This document shows, one piece after another, positions 1 to 6,781 of a stretch of DNA of 11,310 nucleotides. The position numbers and the translations under genes are program-made. The stretch lies in assembly GCA_030037185.1 (NCBI GenBank), contig JASHRR010001317.1, positions 1-11,310 on the forward strand, in the 5' to 3' direction. Positions within the stretch are counted from its first letter, which is position 1; the number at the start of each line of letters is the position of its first letter. The DNA comes from Xanthobacteraceae bacterium. GTDB lineage: Bacteria; Pseudomonadota; Alphaproteobacteria; Rhizobiales; Xanthobacteraceae. The notes beneath the pieces are model-generated. The model saw nothing but the letters and a program-made list of their open reading frames with translations. It had not been told where the DNA came from and searched no databases.

Positions 1-87
1 GCTGTTGTGCCCAACGGCGTATGGCGCCTTGCCGCCGTCGCAGGCTTTGCGGTGGAGCCCGTTCGAATAGAATACAATCTGACTTAG
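1..87 (+). CDS. 3' end of an unidentified upstream gene (partial)
   Basis: Frame 1 is open from the window edge to a TAG at 85-87, giving 28 residues that end in PVRIEYNLT. The residue mix (alternating hydrophobic and polar, one Trp, few Arg/Cys) looks more like a real C-terminus than the other frames, which are Arg/Cys rich. It ends 27 bases before the cupin start, so the two genes could be co-transcribed. I cannot name the family from so short a piece. Confidence 0.35.
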   Translation, partial: AVVPNGVWRLAAVAGFAVEPVRIEYNLT

Positions 88-114
88 CCTGCCACGTTGC
101 CCGCGGAGGATGCG

Positions 115-570
115 ATGGATGCCGTGACCCCGAACCCCCTCAACAAAGCTGACCTCAGATCCCGCCATGTCCGCGTGGGCGAAATGGAATGGCAGAAAAC
201 CCGGTTTCCCGGCTGCGAGGTGAAGACACTGCTGTTCGAGCCCGACAGCGGCCTCGTGACGGCGCTGATGCGCTTTGCACCTGGCGCGGTGCTCCCCGAC
301 CACGAGCACGTCAAGGTCGAGCAGACCTACGTGCTCGAAGGCAAGCTGGTGGACCGGGAAGGTCCGGACCCAGGCCTCACCGTGCCCCAGGGCGATTTTG
401 TCTGGCGTCCGGCCGGCAGCCGCCACGCGGCATGGTGTCCGGAGGGCGGGCTCGTGCTCGCAATCTTCCAGTTGCCTAACAAGTTCTTTGAAAGCGACGG
501 CCGCGAAACCGACATCACGGGCCGCGACTGGGCGGAGATTTGGGGGGCGATCGATCGGGCCGGGCACTAA
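115..570 (+). CDS. Cupin-domain protein (small metal-binding cupin, ChrR-like type)
   Basis: A 151-aa single-domain cupin. Motif 1 fits G-x5-HxH-x3-E-x6-G exactly: G57, H63, H65, E69, G76. Motif 2 fits G-x5-PxG-x2-H: G93, P99, G101, H104, with Cys108 where the family often has Asn. H63, H65, E69 and H104 are the expected metal ligands, so a mononuclear metal site is likely. The substrate or signal cannot be read from sequence; relatives include small dioxygenase-like and anti-sigma ChrR-type cupins. I chose ATG 115 because GGAGGA lies at 105-110; an in-frame TTG at 97 would add six residues but lacks a ribosome-binding site. The gene is convergent with the lactonase downstream. It is probably cytoplasmic, as there is no signal peptide. 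Confidence 0.85.
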   Translation: MDAVTPNPLNKADLRSRHVRVGEMEWQKTRFPGCEVKTLLFEPDSGLVTALMRFAPGAVLPDHEHVKVEQTYVLEGKLVDREGPDPGLTVPQGDFVWRPAGSRHAAWCPEGGLVLAIFQLPNKFFESDGRETDITGRDWAEIWGAIDRAGH

Positions 571-599
571 GGCGCGATTGGCAGCCGGCTCGCATCGAC

Positions 600-635
600 C
601 GCCCCCTCGCCACGGCGAGGCGAGGCAAGGGGGCG
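600..635. terminator. GC-rich hairpin between convergent genes, possible bidirectional terminator
   Basis: CGCCCCC (600-606) pairs with GGGGGCG (629-635), and CTCGC (606-610) can pair with GCGAG (615-619) inside. The hairpin lies 30 bases after the cupin stop and 86 bases from the stop of the convergent lactonase. There is no T-tract on either strand, so an intrinsic terminator role is inferred from position only. Confidence 0.35.
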
Positions 636-720
636 TGGGGAAATTTGCTGCACTGCTCTTGACCCAGGACAGGCTGAACACCGCCCCGGACGTCTCGACC
701 GCGTCTATTTTCCGGCTTGG

Positions 721-1974
721 CTACGCGAGCGCTACCACGCCGCTCCAGAACTGGTTCTTGCCGCCGACGTCCACATCGTACTTGCGCACGAACTCAAGCT
801 CGCCATCGGTACCGATTCGGTAAACCGAAAGGCCCGCCGAAAGCATCTTGATGCTGGCGCCGACCCGCACCGCAAGCGCGATCTGGCTCGCAGCGACCAG
901 CATACGTCCGGTCGGGTCGAGCCCAAAGGTGCGCAGCGTAAAGCCGTGACCGTCGATATTGCGAATCAGGGTCGGCTCACCGGTCGATTGGTCGATCGAG
1001 AACGCCGCGATGCTGTTCTCGCCACCGGCAAACACTTTCTTGCCTTCGAACTCCACAGTGGCGGAGGCGCGATTGGCGAGATAGAGCGTGCGTCCGTTTG
1101 GGTGCACGTGGATCGTCCCGGCGCTTTGGCGTGCCGGCGACTTGGGGTCGGAGAGCGTCTCCTTGATGAAGCTGGGCTCACGGGACAGGCCGGTCGCCGC
1201 ATCGCGGCGGTAGACATAAAGCTTGTTCTGGCTCTCGATCGACACGTAAACCCATGGCTGCGTGGGGTGGAAATCCAGATGCCGCGGGCCGAAATGCATG
1301 CCGTCGTCAGGTTGGATGGCGGCGAGTTGCGTCAGTACACCATCCTTAAAAGCAAACGTCTTGAGCGAACCGGGGTTCACCGGGTTGTCGCCGGGCGCAT
1401 TGTTGCCCCGCGTGACCAGGATCACGTGTTGGTTGTCCGGCGTTGCCCGAATTTGGTGGGCATATTTGCCGGTGTCTAGTCGATTCGGCTGGTCCACGCT
1501 GGCGCCAAGCGTGCCGTCACGGTTGATGCGATGGACCGTGAGGGAGCTCGGATCGTTGTAGGCCGTCAATAGATATTCGCCGGCAATGTCAACGCTGGTG
1601 TGGATCGGACGCGACGGCAGGTTTTGCGGCTGCCCGTGCGGCGTGAGCGCGCCGGTCGCCGGATCGATTTGGAACGCATTGGCAAAGTTCTTGTCGCTCG
1701 CCACCCCGGGGCCGCCGCCGCTCGACACGACGTAGAGGTATTGCTTCGAGGGGTGCGGCCACGCGTACTGAACGTTGGCCGGCAGCTTCACGGCGCCGCG
1801 TTTGTCGAGTGTGGCATCCTCGACGTTCATGCCATAAAGCGTAAGCTCGCTGCCGACGCTCGCATAGAATACCGCTTTGCTTTTAGCGGCCTGTCCCCAG
1901 GACGGCCGGGGCCGGAGCACTGGCGCGACCGCAGCATTGGCGAGCAGCGTCGTGAGCATGCGACGGTCGATCAT
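721..1974 (-). CDS. Exported beta-propeller lactonase-family protein (YbhE/6-phosphogluconolactonase-like)
   Basis: A 417-aa protein of the seven-bladed propeller lactonase family (PF10282 type). The clearest mark is GPRHLDFHP at residues 229-237, the signature segment of YbhE-like proteins. Repeated blade motifs also appear: AWPHPSKQYLYVV near 71, IRATPDNQHVILV near 175, IHVHPNGRTLYLAN near 288, and FGLDPTGRMLVAAS near 350. The N-terminus has Arg4-Arg5 followed by a hydrophobic stretch to about residue 20 and a Gly-Gln-Ala site near 27-30, so export by Tat or Sec is likely; this makes a purely cytoplasmic pentose-phosphate role less likely. Start ATG 1974 has a strong GGGAGGAGG at 1981-1989. 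It is transcribed alone, convergent to the cupin gene. The true substrate is unknown. Confidence 0.88.
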   Translation of the reverse strand: MIDRRMLTTLLANAAVAPVLRPRPSWGQAAKSKAVFYASVGSELTLYGMNVEDATLDKRGAVKLPANVQYAWPHPSKQYLYVVSSGGGPGVASDKNFANAFQIDPATGALTPHGQPQNLPSRPIHTSVDIAGEYLLTAYNDPSSLTVHRINRDGTLGASVDQPNRLDTGKYAHQIRATPDNQHVILVTRGNNAPGDNPVNPGSLKTFAFKDGVLTQLAAIQPDDGMHFGPRHLDFHPTQPWVYVSIESQNKLYVYRRDAATGLSREPSFIKETLSDPKSPARQSAGTIHVHPNGRTLYLANRASATVEFEGKKVFAGGENSIAAFSIDQSTGEPTLIRNIDGHGFTLRTFGLDPTGRMLVAASQIALAVRVGASIKMLSAGLSVYRIGTDGELEFVRKYDVDVGGKNQFWSGVVALA

Positions 1975-2740
1975 TGGGGCCTCCTCCCGTTTTTGGCGTT
2001 TGGCTGAATAATATCACACCGCGGCCGCCACTCCATCACCCGGACGCGGCAACTCGGGGGGCGGCCCAGACAGCCGCCCCACCCAGGCGGATGCCCACAA
2101 CAGCCACGCGGGGCGACCGTCGGTGGCAGTTCGCCCCCTTGCATGGTGTGGAAGGACCGATTTGCGCTGTCGGCTTCCGCCAAACCGCAAACGATCGCGG
2201 CTGGCCAAACGAGTTTGCCGCAGCGCGAGTCCGATTGCGCCCGACAACCGATCGAAGCTAAGGAGTGACGCTTTGTCAGAAATATCTCCTCGGGGTTAGA
2301 GCGGCCGGTGGTGCTCCATTGGAGGCGGCTCACCATCCCGATGACCGAGCTGGCCATCACTCCGTTCGGCCGGGCACTCGTTCGAAGACATGCCGGCGAA
2401 GCAGTTCGATGGAGTATGCAGGTCGCAATGGCCTACGAGCCCGATATGGTGGGGGTGTTGCGTGACACCCCGAGATCCCGTGCAAGCTCCACCCGCTCCG
2501 AATGAAAGCAGCAAGCGCTGGCGAGCCGAGCGAGGAGGTGACGGCGCACCCCCGCAGGGCGGAACCGCGCGCGAATTTGCGTGGCTTCCAATTCCATCGG
2601 GGACGGAACCCGTGGCACCTCGCAGCCATTTGCTTGGAGAAAGAGCGGGCCACCAGAATGGAGGCAGCATTGGTACCAGGCAGCCTCGCCGCTTACCGAG
2701 CGCGGACCGGACAGAGGGCTCTGCATCGTTGGCCGCCGAC
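1975..2740. other. Intergenic region between divergent lactonase and HWE kinase
   Basis: It holds the lactonase ribosome-binding site (1981-1989) and an 8-bp GC hairpin (GGGGCGGC 2058-2065, GCCGCCCC 2073-2080). From 2390 a frame continuous with the kinase is open, but its translation is Pro/Arg/Trp rich with no domain. Short frames at 2308-2505 and 2502-2744 are equally plausible or implausible. I see no EcfG-type promoter here and no gene I would defend. Confidence 0.4.
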
Positions 2741-3736
2741 ATGATTACCGACCAGTTCGAGGCCAAGCATGCTCTCGCCGAGAGCGAGGCCAGGTTCCGA
2801 GCCACCTTCGAGAATGCGGCGGTCGGTATCGCACACGTTGACTCTGATGGCAGGTGGCTGAGGGTCAATGAGGCGATGTCGCGTATTCTCGGCTGGCCGG
2901 CCGACGAACTGGTCACGAAGTCATTCCAGGAAATCACTTACCGGGCTGATCTTGCACTGGAACTCACTCAATTGGAGCAATTAAGCACCGGGAAGGGCGA
3001 CAGCTACACGGTGGACAAGCGTACTCTACGCAAGGATGGGACGATCGTCTGGATCCGCCGGACCGTAAGCTGCGTGCGCAAGAACGACGGATCAATTGAT
3101 TATTTCGTTAGTGTGGTTGAGGACATTTGTGCGCAAAAACATGCCGAGGAGCAAATTCATCTTCTGATGCGCGAGGCTCGTCATCGGGTGAAGAACATCC
3201 TCGGCATCGTGCTAGCAATCGCCCATCAAACTGCGGCGCGGGAACCCCCTTGCTTTGCTGTTTTCACCGAGCGCATCAGGGCACTCGCGGCCACCCAGGA
3301 CCTGCTGATCCGGAGTGAGTGGCGGGGAGCTGATGCTGACGGTTTGGTGCGCGCTCAGCTCGCGCACCTGGCGGATTTTTTCGGCTCTCGGATCGCAGTG
3401 CGCGGCCCTAAACTGCATTTGAATGCGGCTGCCGCCCAGGCTGTCGGTCTCGCACTCCATGAGCTTGCGACCAATGCGGGCAAATACGGTGCACTCTCGA
3501 CGAATACCGGCCGTGTCGAGGTGAGTTGGCGAGTTGACGACAATGCCTTCGCGATGAGTTGGACCGAGAGTGGCGGACCTTCCGTGAGACCGCCGGAGCG
3601 CCAAGGCTTCGGCACGACGGTCATCGACACGATGGTAAAGCGGACCCTCGGGGGCGAAGTCGAGCTCGATTACGCTCCGTCGGGTCTGGCATGGCGATTG
3701 ACTTGCCCGGCCAGCGACGCCCTTGGAGAATGCTAA
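2741..3736 (+). CDS. PAS-domain HWE-family sensor histidine kinase
   Basis: A 331-aa kinase from the chosen ATG. A PAS domain covers about residues 13-135, with ESEARFRATFENAAVGIAHV at its start and YFVSVVEDI closing it. The H-box is REARHRVKN with phosphoacceptor His148. The N-box is HELATNAGKYGAL (His240, Asn245). The WxE motif is Trp274-Glu276 (SWTESGGP), and the ATP-lid glycine motif is GFGTTVI at 289. The N-box His plus WxE define the HWE family (Agrobacterium-type), which also lacks the classical F-box. There are no membrane segments, so it should sense a cytoplasmic cue through PAS. The frame is open upstream to an ATG at 2390 (448 aa), but that extension has no domain character; TTG 2729 is another option. 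None of these starts has a clear ribosome-binding site. It faces the single-domain receiver at 4948-5325. Confidence 0.9.
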   Translation: MITDQFEAKHALAESEARFRATFENAAVGIAHVDSDGRWLRVNEAMSRILGWPADELVTKSFQEITYRADLALELTQLEQLSTGKGDSYTVDKRTLRKDGTIVWIRRTVSCVRKNDGSIDYFVSVVEDICAQKHAEEQIHLLMREARHRVKNILGIVLAIAHQTAAREPPCFAVFTERIRALAATQDLLIRSEWRGADADGLVRAQLAHLADFFGSRIAVRGPKLHLNAAAAQAVGLALHELATNAGKYGALSTNTGRVEVSWRVDDNAFAMSWTESGGPSVRPPERQGFGTTVIDTMVKRTLGGEVELDYAPSGLAWRLTCPASDALGEC

Positions 3737-4206
3737 AAGCGGGTACCTCAAAGCGCGCCGCGGCGCCTGCCGCACGTCCCAGCAGGGATGAGGATATCCC
3801 CCACCTGTGGAAAACGCGCGCCAGCCGGGAAGGAGGGCCTGCCTAAAGTCGCGTTGTCGGCCCTCAGGCACGGCATTCCTCCCCTTCTCATCCTGATTGT
3901 CGCTGGACACGTCGGCCACCTCCCAATGACCGGGACACGCCAACTGAGCGCCGCTTCGCCCGTGCCAAAGCGGACACGAAACGTATGGTCTGGCCGGGCA
4001 TCGCGAGGAGCCATTCGGGTGAGCCGCGTTCACGAGCGCCGGCAAGAGCAGTCCTCCATCTCGCTTCATCGTCGCGCAAACCTCGTCGTCTTGGCTCGCA
4101 CCCTCTTCGCGTGCTTTGCACACAAACTGCACGTTCTCTCCTATTTTTGAGCTCTGTGTTGGCTGAGCGACCGTCGCCGTCGGACGACTCGGATACGGTC
4201 GAACCG
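3737..4206. other. Gene-poor region with possible decayed interspersed repeat
   Basis: Several overlapping frames are open on both strands, but none has a recognisable domain or a good start. A 12-base palindrome GCGCCGCGGCGC lies at 3755-3766 just after the kinase stop. On the minus strand around 3900-3990 the phrase TCCGCTTTGGCAC resembles degenerate interspersed sequence that I recall from Bradyrhizobium intergenic regions. That is recall, not a match I could test. Confidence 0.3.
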
Positions 4207-4458
4207 ATGGCGGTGGCGTCACCAGAACCAAGCCTCAACAAGGAGCAACGCCACGCATTGGCGCTGCTCGCGAGCATTCCTCACGGCATTACAGTGGACC
4301 TGCTCGCGCTCGCCCACGGATTCGACCGGGCCATGATCGCCGGGCTCGTCGACACAGGCCTCGCAACGGCACAGCACGAGGTCGTCTCCGGCCGCGCGAC
4401 CATAGAGGTGGTCCGCATCAGGATCAGCGATGCGGGCCGGCGGGCGATTGAACGCTGA
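4207..4458 (+). CDS. Small hypothetical protein, winged-helix-like, common in Bradyrhizobium
   Basis: An 83-aa protein starting MAVASPEPSLNKEQ. It contains a run LNKEQRHALALLASIPHGIT followed by LLALAHGFDRAMIAGLVDTGLATAQ and VVRIRISDAGRRAIER. The helix-helix-helix-strand order and the ending ITDAGRRAI-type are typical of small MarR/winged-helix-like hypothetical proteins that I recall from Bradyrhizobium genomes. There is no enzymatic motif or membrane segment. I chose ATG 4207 because homology-like sequence begins there; the frame is open to 3985, and GTG/TTG starts at 4156/4159 are possible. There is no clear ribosome-binding site. DNA binding is an inference only. Confidence 0.6.
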   Translation: MAVASPEPSLNKEQRHALALLASIPHGITVDLLALAHGFDRAMIAGLVDTGLATAQHEVVSGRATIEVVRIRISDAGRRAIER

Positions 4459-4947
4459 TCGGCCCTTCTGATAGGCTTCCGCAACGCGAGGACGCGTTCC
4501 GATCCCGACGGCGGTTGGCGCACACCGAGCGTTCGGATCTGATCCTTCGCTTGAGCGGAATTTCATTTTGCGGCACGCCTCGGTCTCGCAGCCGCATTGG
4601 CAATGCCAGTCCGATTCCAGCTCGCCGACACTCTGCCGTCCCGGCTCGCGCCATACTTCGCGGCATCGATTTGGTGCATCGCTGGTGCCACGCTCGCGGC
4701 GTATGAGCTCAGCAAGGCCCGCCGTCGAGCGCCCGCACAAACTCGTCCATCGTCCTGCTGCTTCGGCACCGATGGATGGCGACGGTCCAACGCGAGCACG
4801 TTTTTCACCCGTGGTCGAGTTCCTGGTGGGCCTCAGCTCGCCGCGCCAAATTAGACGGAGCAACGCGTTGTTAGTCGCAAGACGAGAATTTGCGAAAGCA
4901 AAAAATTGGATCCGAGAAGAAGTGATCCGAGGTCGGTGCCGCCGCCT
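4459..4947. other. Intergenic region with no defensible gene
   Basis: Open frames exist on both strands (for example 4603-4854 plus, with a hydrophobic stretch YFAASIWCIAGATLAAYEL, and 4563-4808 minus). They overlap each other, lack ribosome-binding sites and match nothing I know. The hydrophobic 4603-4854 frame is the best of them but stays below my threshold. Confidence 0.35.
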
Positions 4948-5325
4948 CTACGGCTTGGGGCGTGACAGCGCCTCTTCGAGCGCGCGGCAAATGACCCCGG
5001 GAGCCGTAGGTTTTTCGAAGCGGCGGACGTTGACGTGGCGAGCCGGTATGTAATCGGCAATCAAGTACCCCGTCGCGAAGACGAACGGGACGTGGCGGTC
5101 AGCCAGAGCATCGGCAACCGGGAAAGCCGCTTTACCGCCCAAGTTAATGTCGACAATCGCTCCATCCAGCCGCGACTTTGCGATCACGTCGAGTGCATCG
5201 GCCACGGTAGCGGCTGGTCCAACGACCGTAGCTCCCTCCGCAACAAGCTCGTCTGCAAGATTCATTGCGAGGATGGGGTCGTCCTCTACGATCAGGACAT
5301 GCTTTTCGGAGAGCAGCTGCGTCAT
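4948..5325 (-). CDS. Single-domain response regulator, FAT GUY-type receiver
   Basis: A 125-aa CheY-like receiver with no output domain. Acidic pocket residues are Glu14, Asp15 and Asp16. The phosphoacceptor is Asp59 (AIVDINL), the switch Thr is Thr85, and the conserved Lys is Lys105 (FEKP). The segment PFVFATGY at 80-87 fits the PFxFATGY signature of the alphaproteobacterial FAT GUY response regulators, which include stand-alone regulators such as Sphingomonas SdrG that feed phosphate to or from PhyR. It ends facing the HWE kinase, with one small gene between them, so a kinase-receiver pair is plausible. Start ATG 5325 has GGGGGAG at about 5333-5339. A sigma-EcfG-type promoter lies about 300 bases upstream (5633-5657). 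Confidence 0.92.
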   Translation of the reverse strand: MTQLLSEKHVLIVEDDPILAMNLADELVAEGATVVGPAATVADALDVIAKSRLDGAIVDINLGGKAAFPVADALADRHVPFVFATGYLIADYIPARHVNVRRFEKPTAPGVICRALEEALSRPKP

Positions 5326-5632
5326 TTCTGTCGCTCCCCCACCCGTCCAGGACAGTAATAAATAGCCACGGAGCCAGTTCCGCCGAACTGCGGCGCTTCA
5401 ATCGGGACGCGGAAAACCACGCAGGTGCAGATCAGAGGAATCTGTGTGATGTGTCAATTTCCTTCCACAAACGGTTATTATCGCCAAACCGAGAGCCAAA
5501 AAACAACTCCGCGCCAGGCGCCGCGCCGCCGGCTTGCTTGGGGAATTCACCGACATAGCCGTCGCCGGTCTCGTGTTCCCACCGTTCCGGCGTGGTCCAA
5601 CTCCGTTGAGTCTGCTTTGCGACAAGCACCTT
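5326..5632 (-). other. Long leader region between EcfG-like promoter and response regulator
   Basis: If the promoter at 5633-5657 serves the response regulator, the transcript has an approximately 300-base leader. Two minus-strand frames are open within it. One (ATG 5556 to 5398, 52 aa) has a positively charged N-terminus and the hydrophobic run CFLALGLAIITVC, so it could be a small membrane peptide, but its ribosome-binding site is weak. The other (5629-5432) would start at or before the transcription start. I recognise neither. Confidence 0.3.
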
Positions 5633-5657
5633 AACGCTCGGACCATCAAACGGTTCC
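5633..5657 (-). promoter_or_regulatory. Sigma-EcfG-type promoter
   Basis: On the minus strand GGAAC (5657-5653) is followed by 16 bases and CGTT (5636-5633). This is an exact match to the general-stress-response consensus GGAAC-N16/17-CGTT of Rhizobiales. It reads toward the response regulator at 5325, with a start site expected near 5625. Confidence 0.65.
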
Positions 5658-5689
5658 CCATATCAGCGAAATGATGAAACGTACTCCAC

Positions 5690-5737
5690 TCGCGAACGTG
5701 TGAAGACGGGCGAAGAATTAGTCGCGAACGTGTGAAG
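5690..5737. repeat. Two 16-base direct repeats spaced 32 bp
   Basis: TCGCGAACGTGTGAAG occurs at 5690-5705 and again at 5722-5737. The 32-bp period is about three helical turns. The pair lies between the minus-strand EcfG-like promoter (5633-5657) and the plus-strand small gene at 5827, so it could be a paired regulator site for either direction. The role is inferred from position. Confidence 0.55.
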
Positions 5738-5826
5738 GAGGACCAGGAACAGGAACTTGTCGGATCGACTTTATATGTCTGTTGGCCGACGCAGGCGCGC
5801 TATGGCCAGTCCTTTGGGGAGATCTC

Positions 5827-6067
5827 ATGGCGATTCTATTGAAGCGAGCCGAACATTACCGTTACCTGGCGAACGAGTTTAGCCGTCTCGCAGCAAATGA
5901 CTCCTCCTTCGAAAGTGGAAATTATTATCTGCAAAATGGCGAGGCATTATGGCGGGCTGGCTGAGACCGCAGCGCTGAAAAACGACCCCAGAAGCCAGTG
6001 GACCCAATTAGGCCCTCGACAGTTCCGGCCGAACGGATGGCCTTTCGCGGACACGGCGGACCGATAG
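5827..6067 (+). pseudogene. Small hypothetical gene with a +1 frameshift in an A-run
   Basis: ATG 5827 with GGGGAG at 5816-5821 opens a 45-codon frame (stop 5962-5964) beginning MAILLKRAEHYRYLANEFSR. This is the RAEHYRxLAxExxRLA helix type common in short Bradyrhizobium hypothetical proteins. At the AAAA run 5933-5936 the coding sense shifts: dropping one A continues YYLQ into MARHYGGLAETAAL, matching the usual second helix (YYLxMAxHYxxLAE), and stays open to TAG 6065-6067. The native protein was therefore probably about 65-80 aa, with two helices. The shift may be a real mutation, a sequencing error, or slippage on the A-run. The distal part overlaps the inverted repeat at 5972-6101. Confidence 0.6.
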
Positions 6068-6101
6068 GCTGAAGCACTCTGGGGTCGTCTCCCTTCAGCG
6101 C
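5972..6101. repeat. Long-range inverted repeat (8+10 bp arms)
   Basis: GCGCTGAA (5972-5979) and CGACCCCAGA (5983-5992) pair perfectly with TCTGGGGTCG (6078-6087) and TTCAGCGC (6094-6101). The arms enclose about 85 bases. A further CTGGGGTC copy lies at 6107-6114, and ATTCT-TTC-AGAAT follows at about 6114-6126. The arrangement resembles the ends of a small palindromic element but has no transposase. Confidence 0.5.
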
Positions 6102-6295
6102 GCTGCCTGGGGTCATTCTTTCAGAATGGAATGCAAATTTCACGTGATCGTGGCGGCTTGCGCAGCAGGCGCAGAGCGCTCTCCGACTGAGGCCGGTGAT
6201 TCACCAGGCAAATGATCGCGAGCCCTGATTCTTCAGCATTTCTCTGCTGTTAGCAGACGTAGTACGGGGAGGTGCCGGTGGGAGAGGTAGTAGCC

Positions 6296-6577
6296 ATGCC
6301 GATTCGCTCATCCATATCACCTGGAGCCTTCGAACCGGAGACGATCGTTGCCATGAGTGAAGCATTCGAGGCTGCCTGCGGGTTTCACGCCACCGGTCAG
6401 CATAAGGTGGTGCGCGAAGTCATTGCCCGACGAATTGTTGTCGCGGCAAGACTTGGTGAGCGCGATCCAGTTCGCTTACGGGCAGCCGCGCTTGCCGAGC
6501 GATCGCTTGAACCGCGAACCACTCGCTTTGACCAGAAGTCCTTGAACCGATTCGGCGTAAGGGCGCCGTTTTCGTAA
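6296..6577 (+). CDS. Small conserved hypothetical protein (Rhizobiales type)
   Basis: A 93-aa soluble protein starting MPIRS. The block GAFEPETIVAMSEAFEAAC followed by VVREVIARRIVVAARLGERDPVRLRAAAL is one that I recall from many short Bradyrhizobium hypothetical proteins of about 65-75 aa, predicted all-helical. Function is unknown. ATG 6296 follows GGGAGAGG at 6280-6287, a good site; an earlier in-frame GTG at 6272 would add eight residues and destroy that spacing. The tail after about residue 70 (LEPRTTRFDQ onward) is longer than usual and basic, and may reflect a lost stop or frameshift. Confidence 0.65.
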   Translation: MPIRSSISPGAFEPETIVAMSEAFEAACGFHATGQHKVVREVIARRIVVAARLGERDPVRLRAAALAERSLEPRTTRFDQKSLNRFGVRAPFS

Positions 6578-6694
6578 TCGACCGGTTGCTTCTGTCACGG
6601 AGCACCGAACCATCGGCATTGACAGACGATTTTCCCCGCCTGGGAGGACCGCAAGGGACATGCGTCTCGGAATGTCGGCATCCCAAAATGGTTC

Positions 6695-6719
6695 GGAACT
6701 GTAGCGCGAAGGCGCCGTT
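6695..6719 (+). promoter_or_regulatory. Sigma-EcfG-type promoter of the DUF4168 gene
   Basis: GGAAC (6695-6699), 16 bases, CGTT (6716-6719): an exact match to the Rhizobiales general-stress consensus. The start site is expected near 6727, about 55 bases before ATG 6782. This predicts induction by stress or stationary phase through EcfG. Confidence 0.75.
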
Positions 6720-6781
6720 GATTTAAGTCTGTCAACAGCTGCGATCGGGCAGGGGGCGCACCGTGCAAAGGAGAGACAAGT

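Noticed and set aside
946..2007. Plus-strand frames inside the lactonase gene.
   Set aside because: They mirror a strongly supported propeller gene and lack ribosome-binding sites.
2058..2080. 8-bp GC hairpin upstream of the lactonase start, considered as terminator or riboswitch.
   Set aside because: Too short and GC-only, no T-tract, no partner structure; likely to arise by composition.
2296..2937. Minus-strand 213-codon frame over the kinase N-terminal region.
   Set aside because: No recognisable domain, Ser/Pro/Cys rich, overlaps the PAS coding sequence.
3212..4231. Long minus-strand open frame antisense to the HWE kinase 3' end (339 codons).
   Set aside because: The translation has no domain, is rich in Arg, Pro, Ser and Cys, and overlaps a well-supported kinase on the other strand; high-GC shadow.
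4603..4854. Possible 83-codon membrane peptide with a hydrophobic stretch.
   Set aside because: No ribosome-binding site, second half is low-quality sequence, and an equally long frame exists on the other strand.
4219..4863. Minus-strand 214-codon frame over the small gene at 4207-4458.
   Set aside because: Cys/Arg/Trp-rich translation without a start signal, antisense to a frame with family-like sequence.
5746..5780. GGAAC twice before the small gene at 5827, considered as an EcfG promoter.
   Set aside because: No CGTT at 16-17 bases from either GGAAC.
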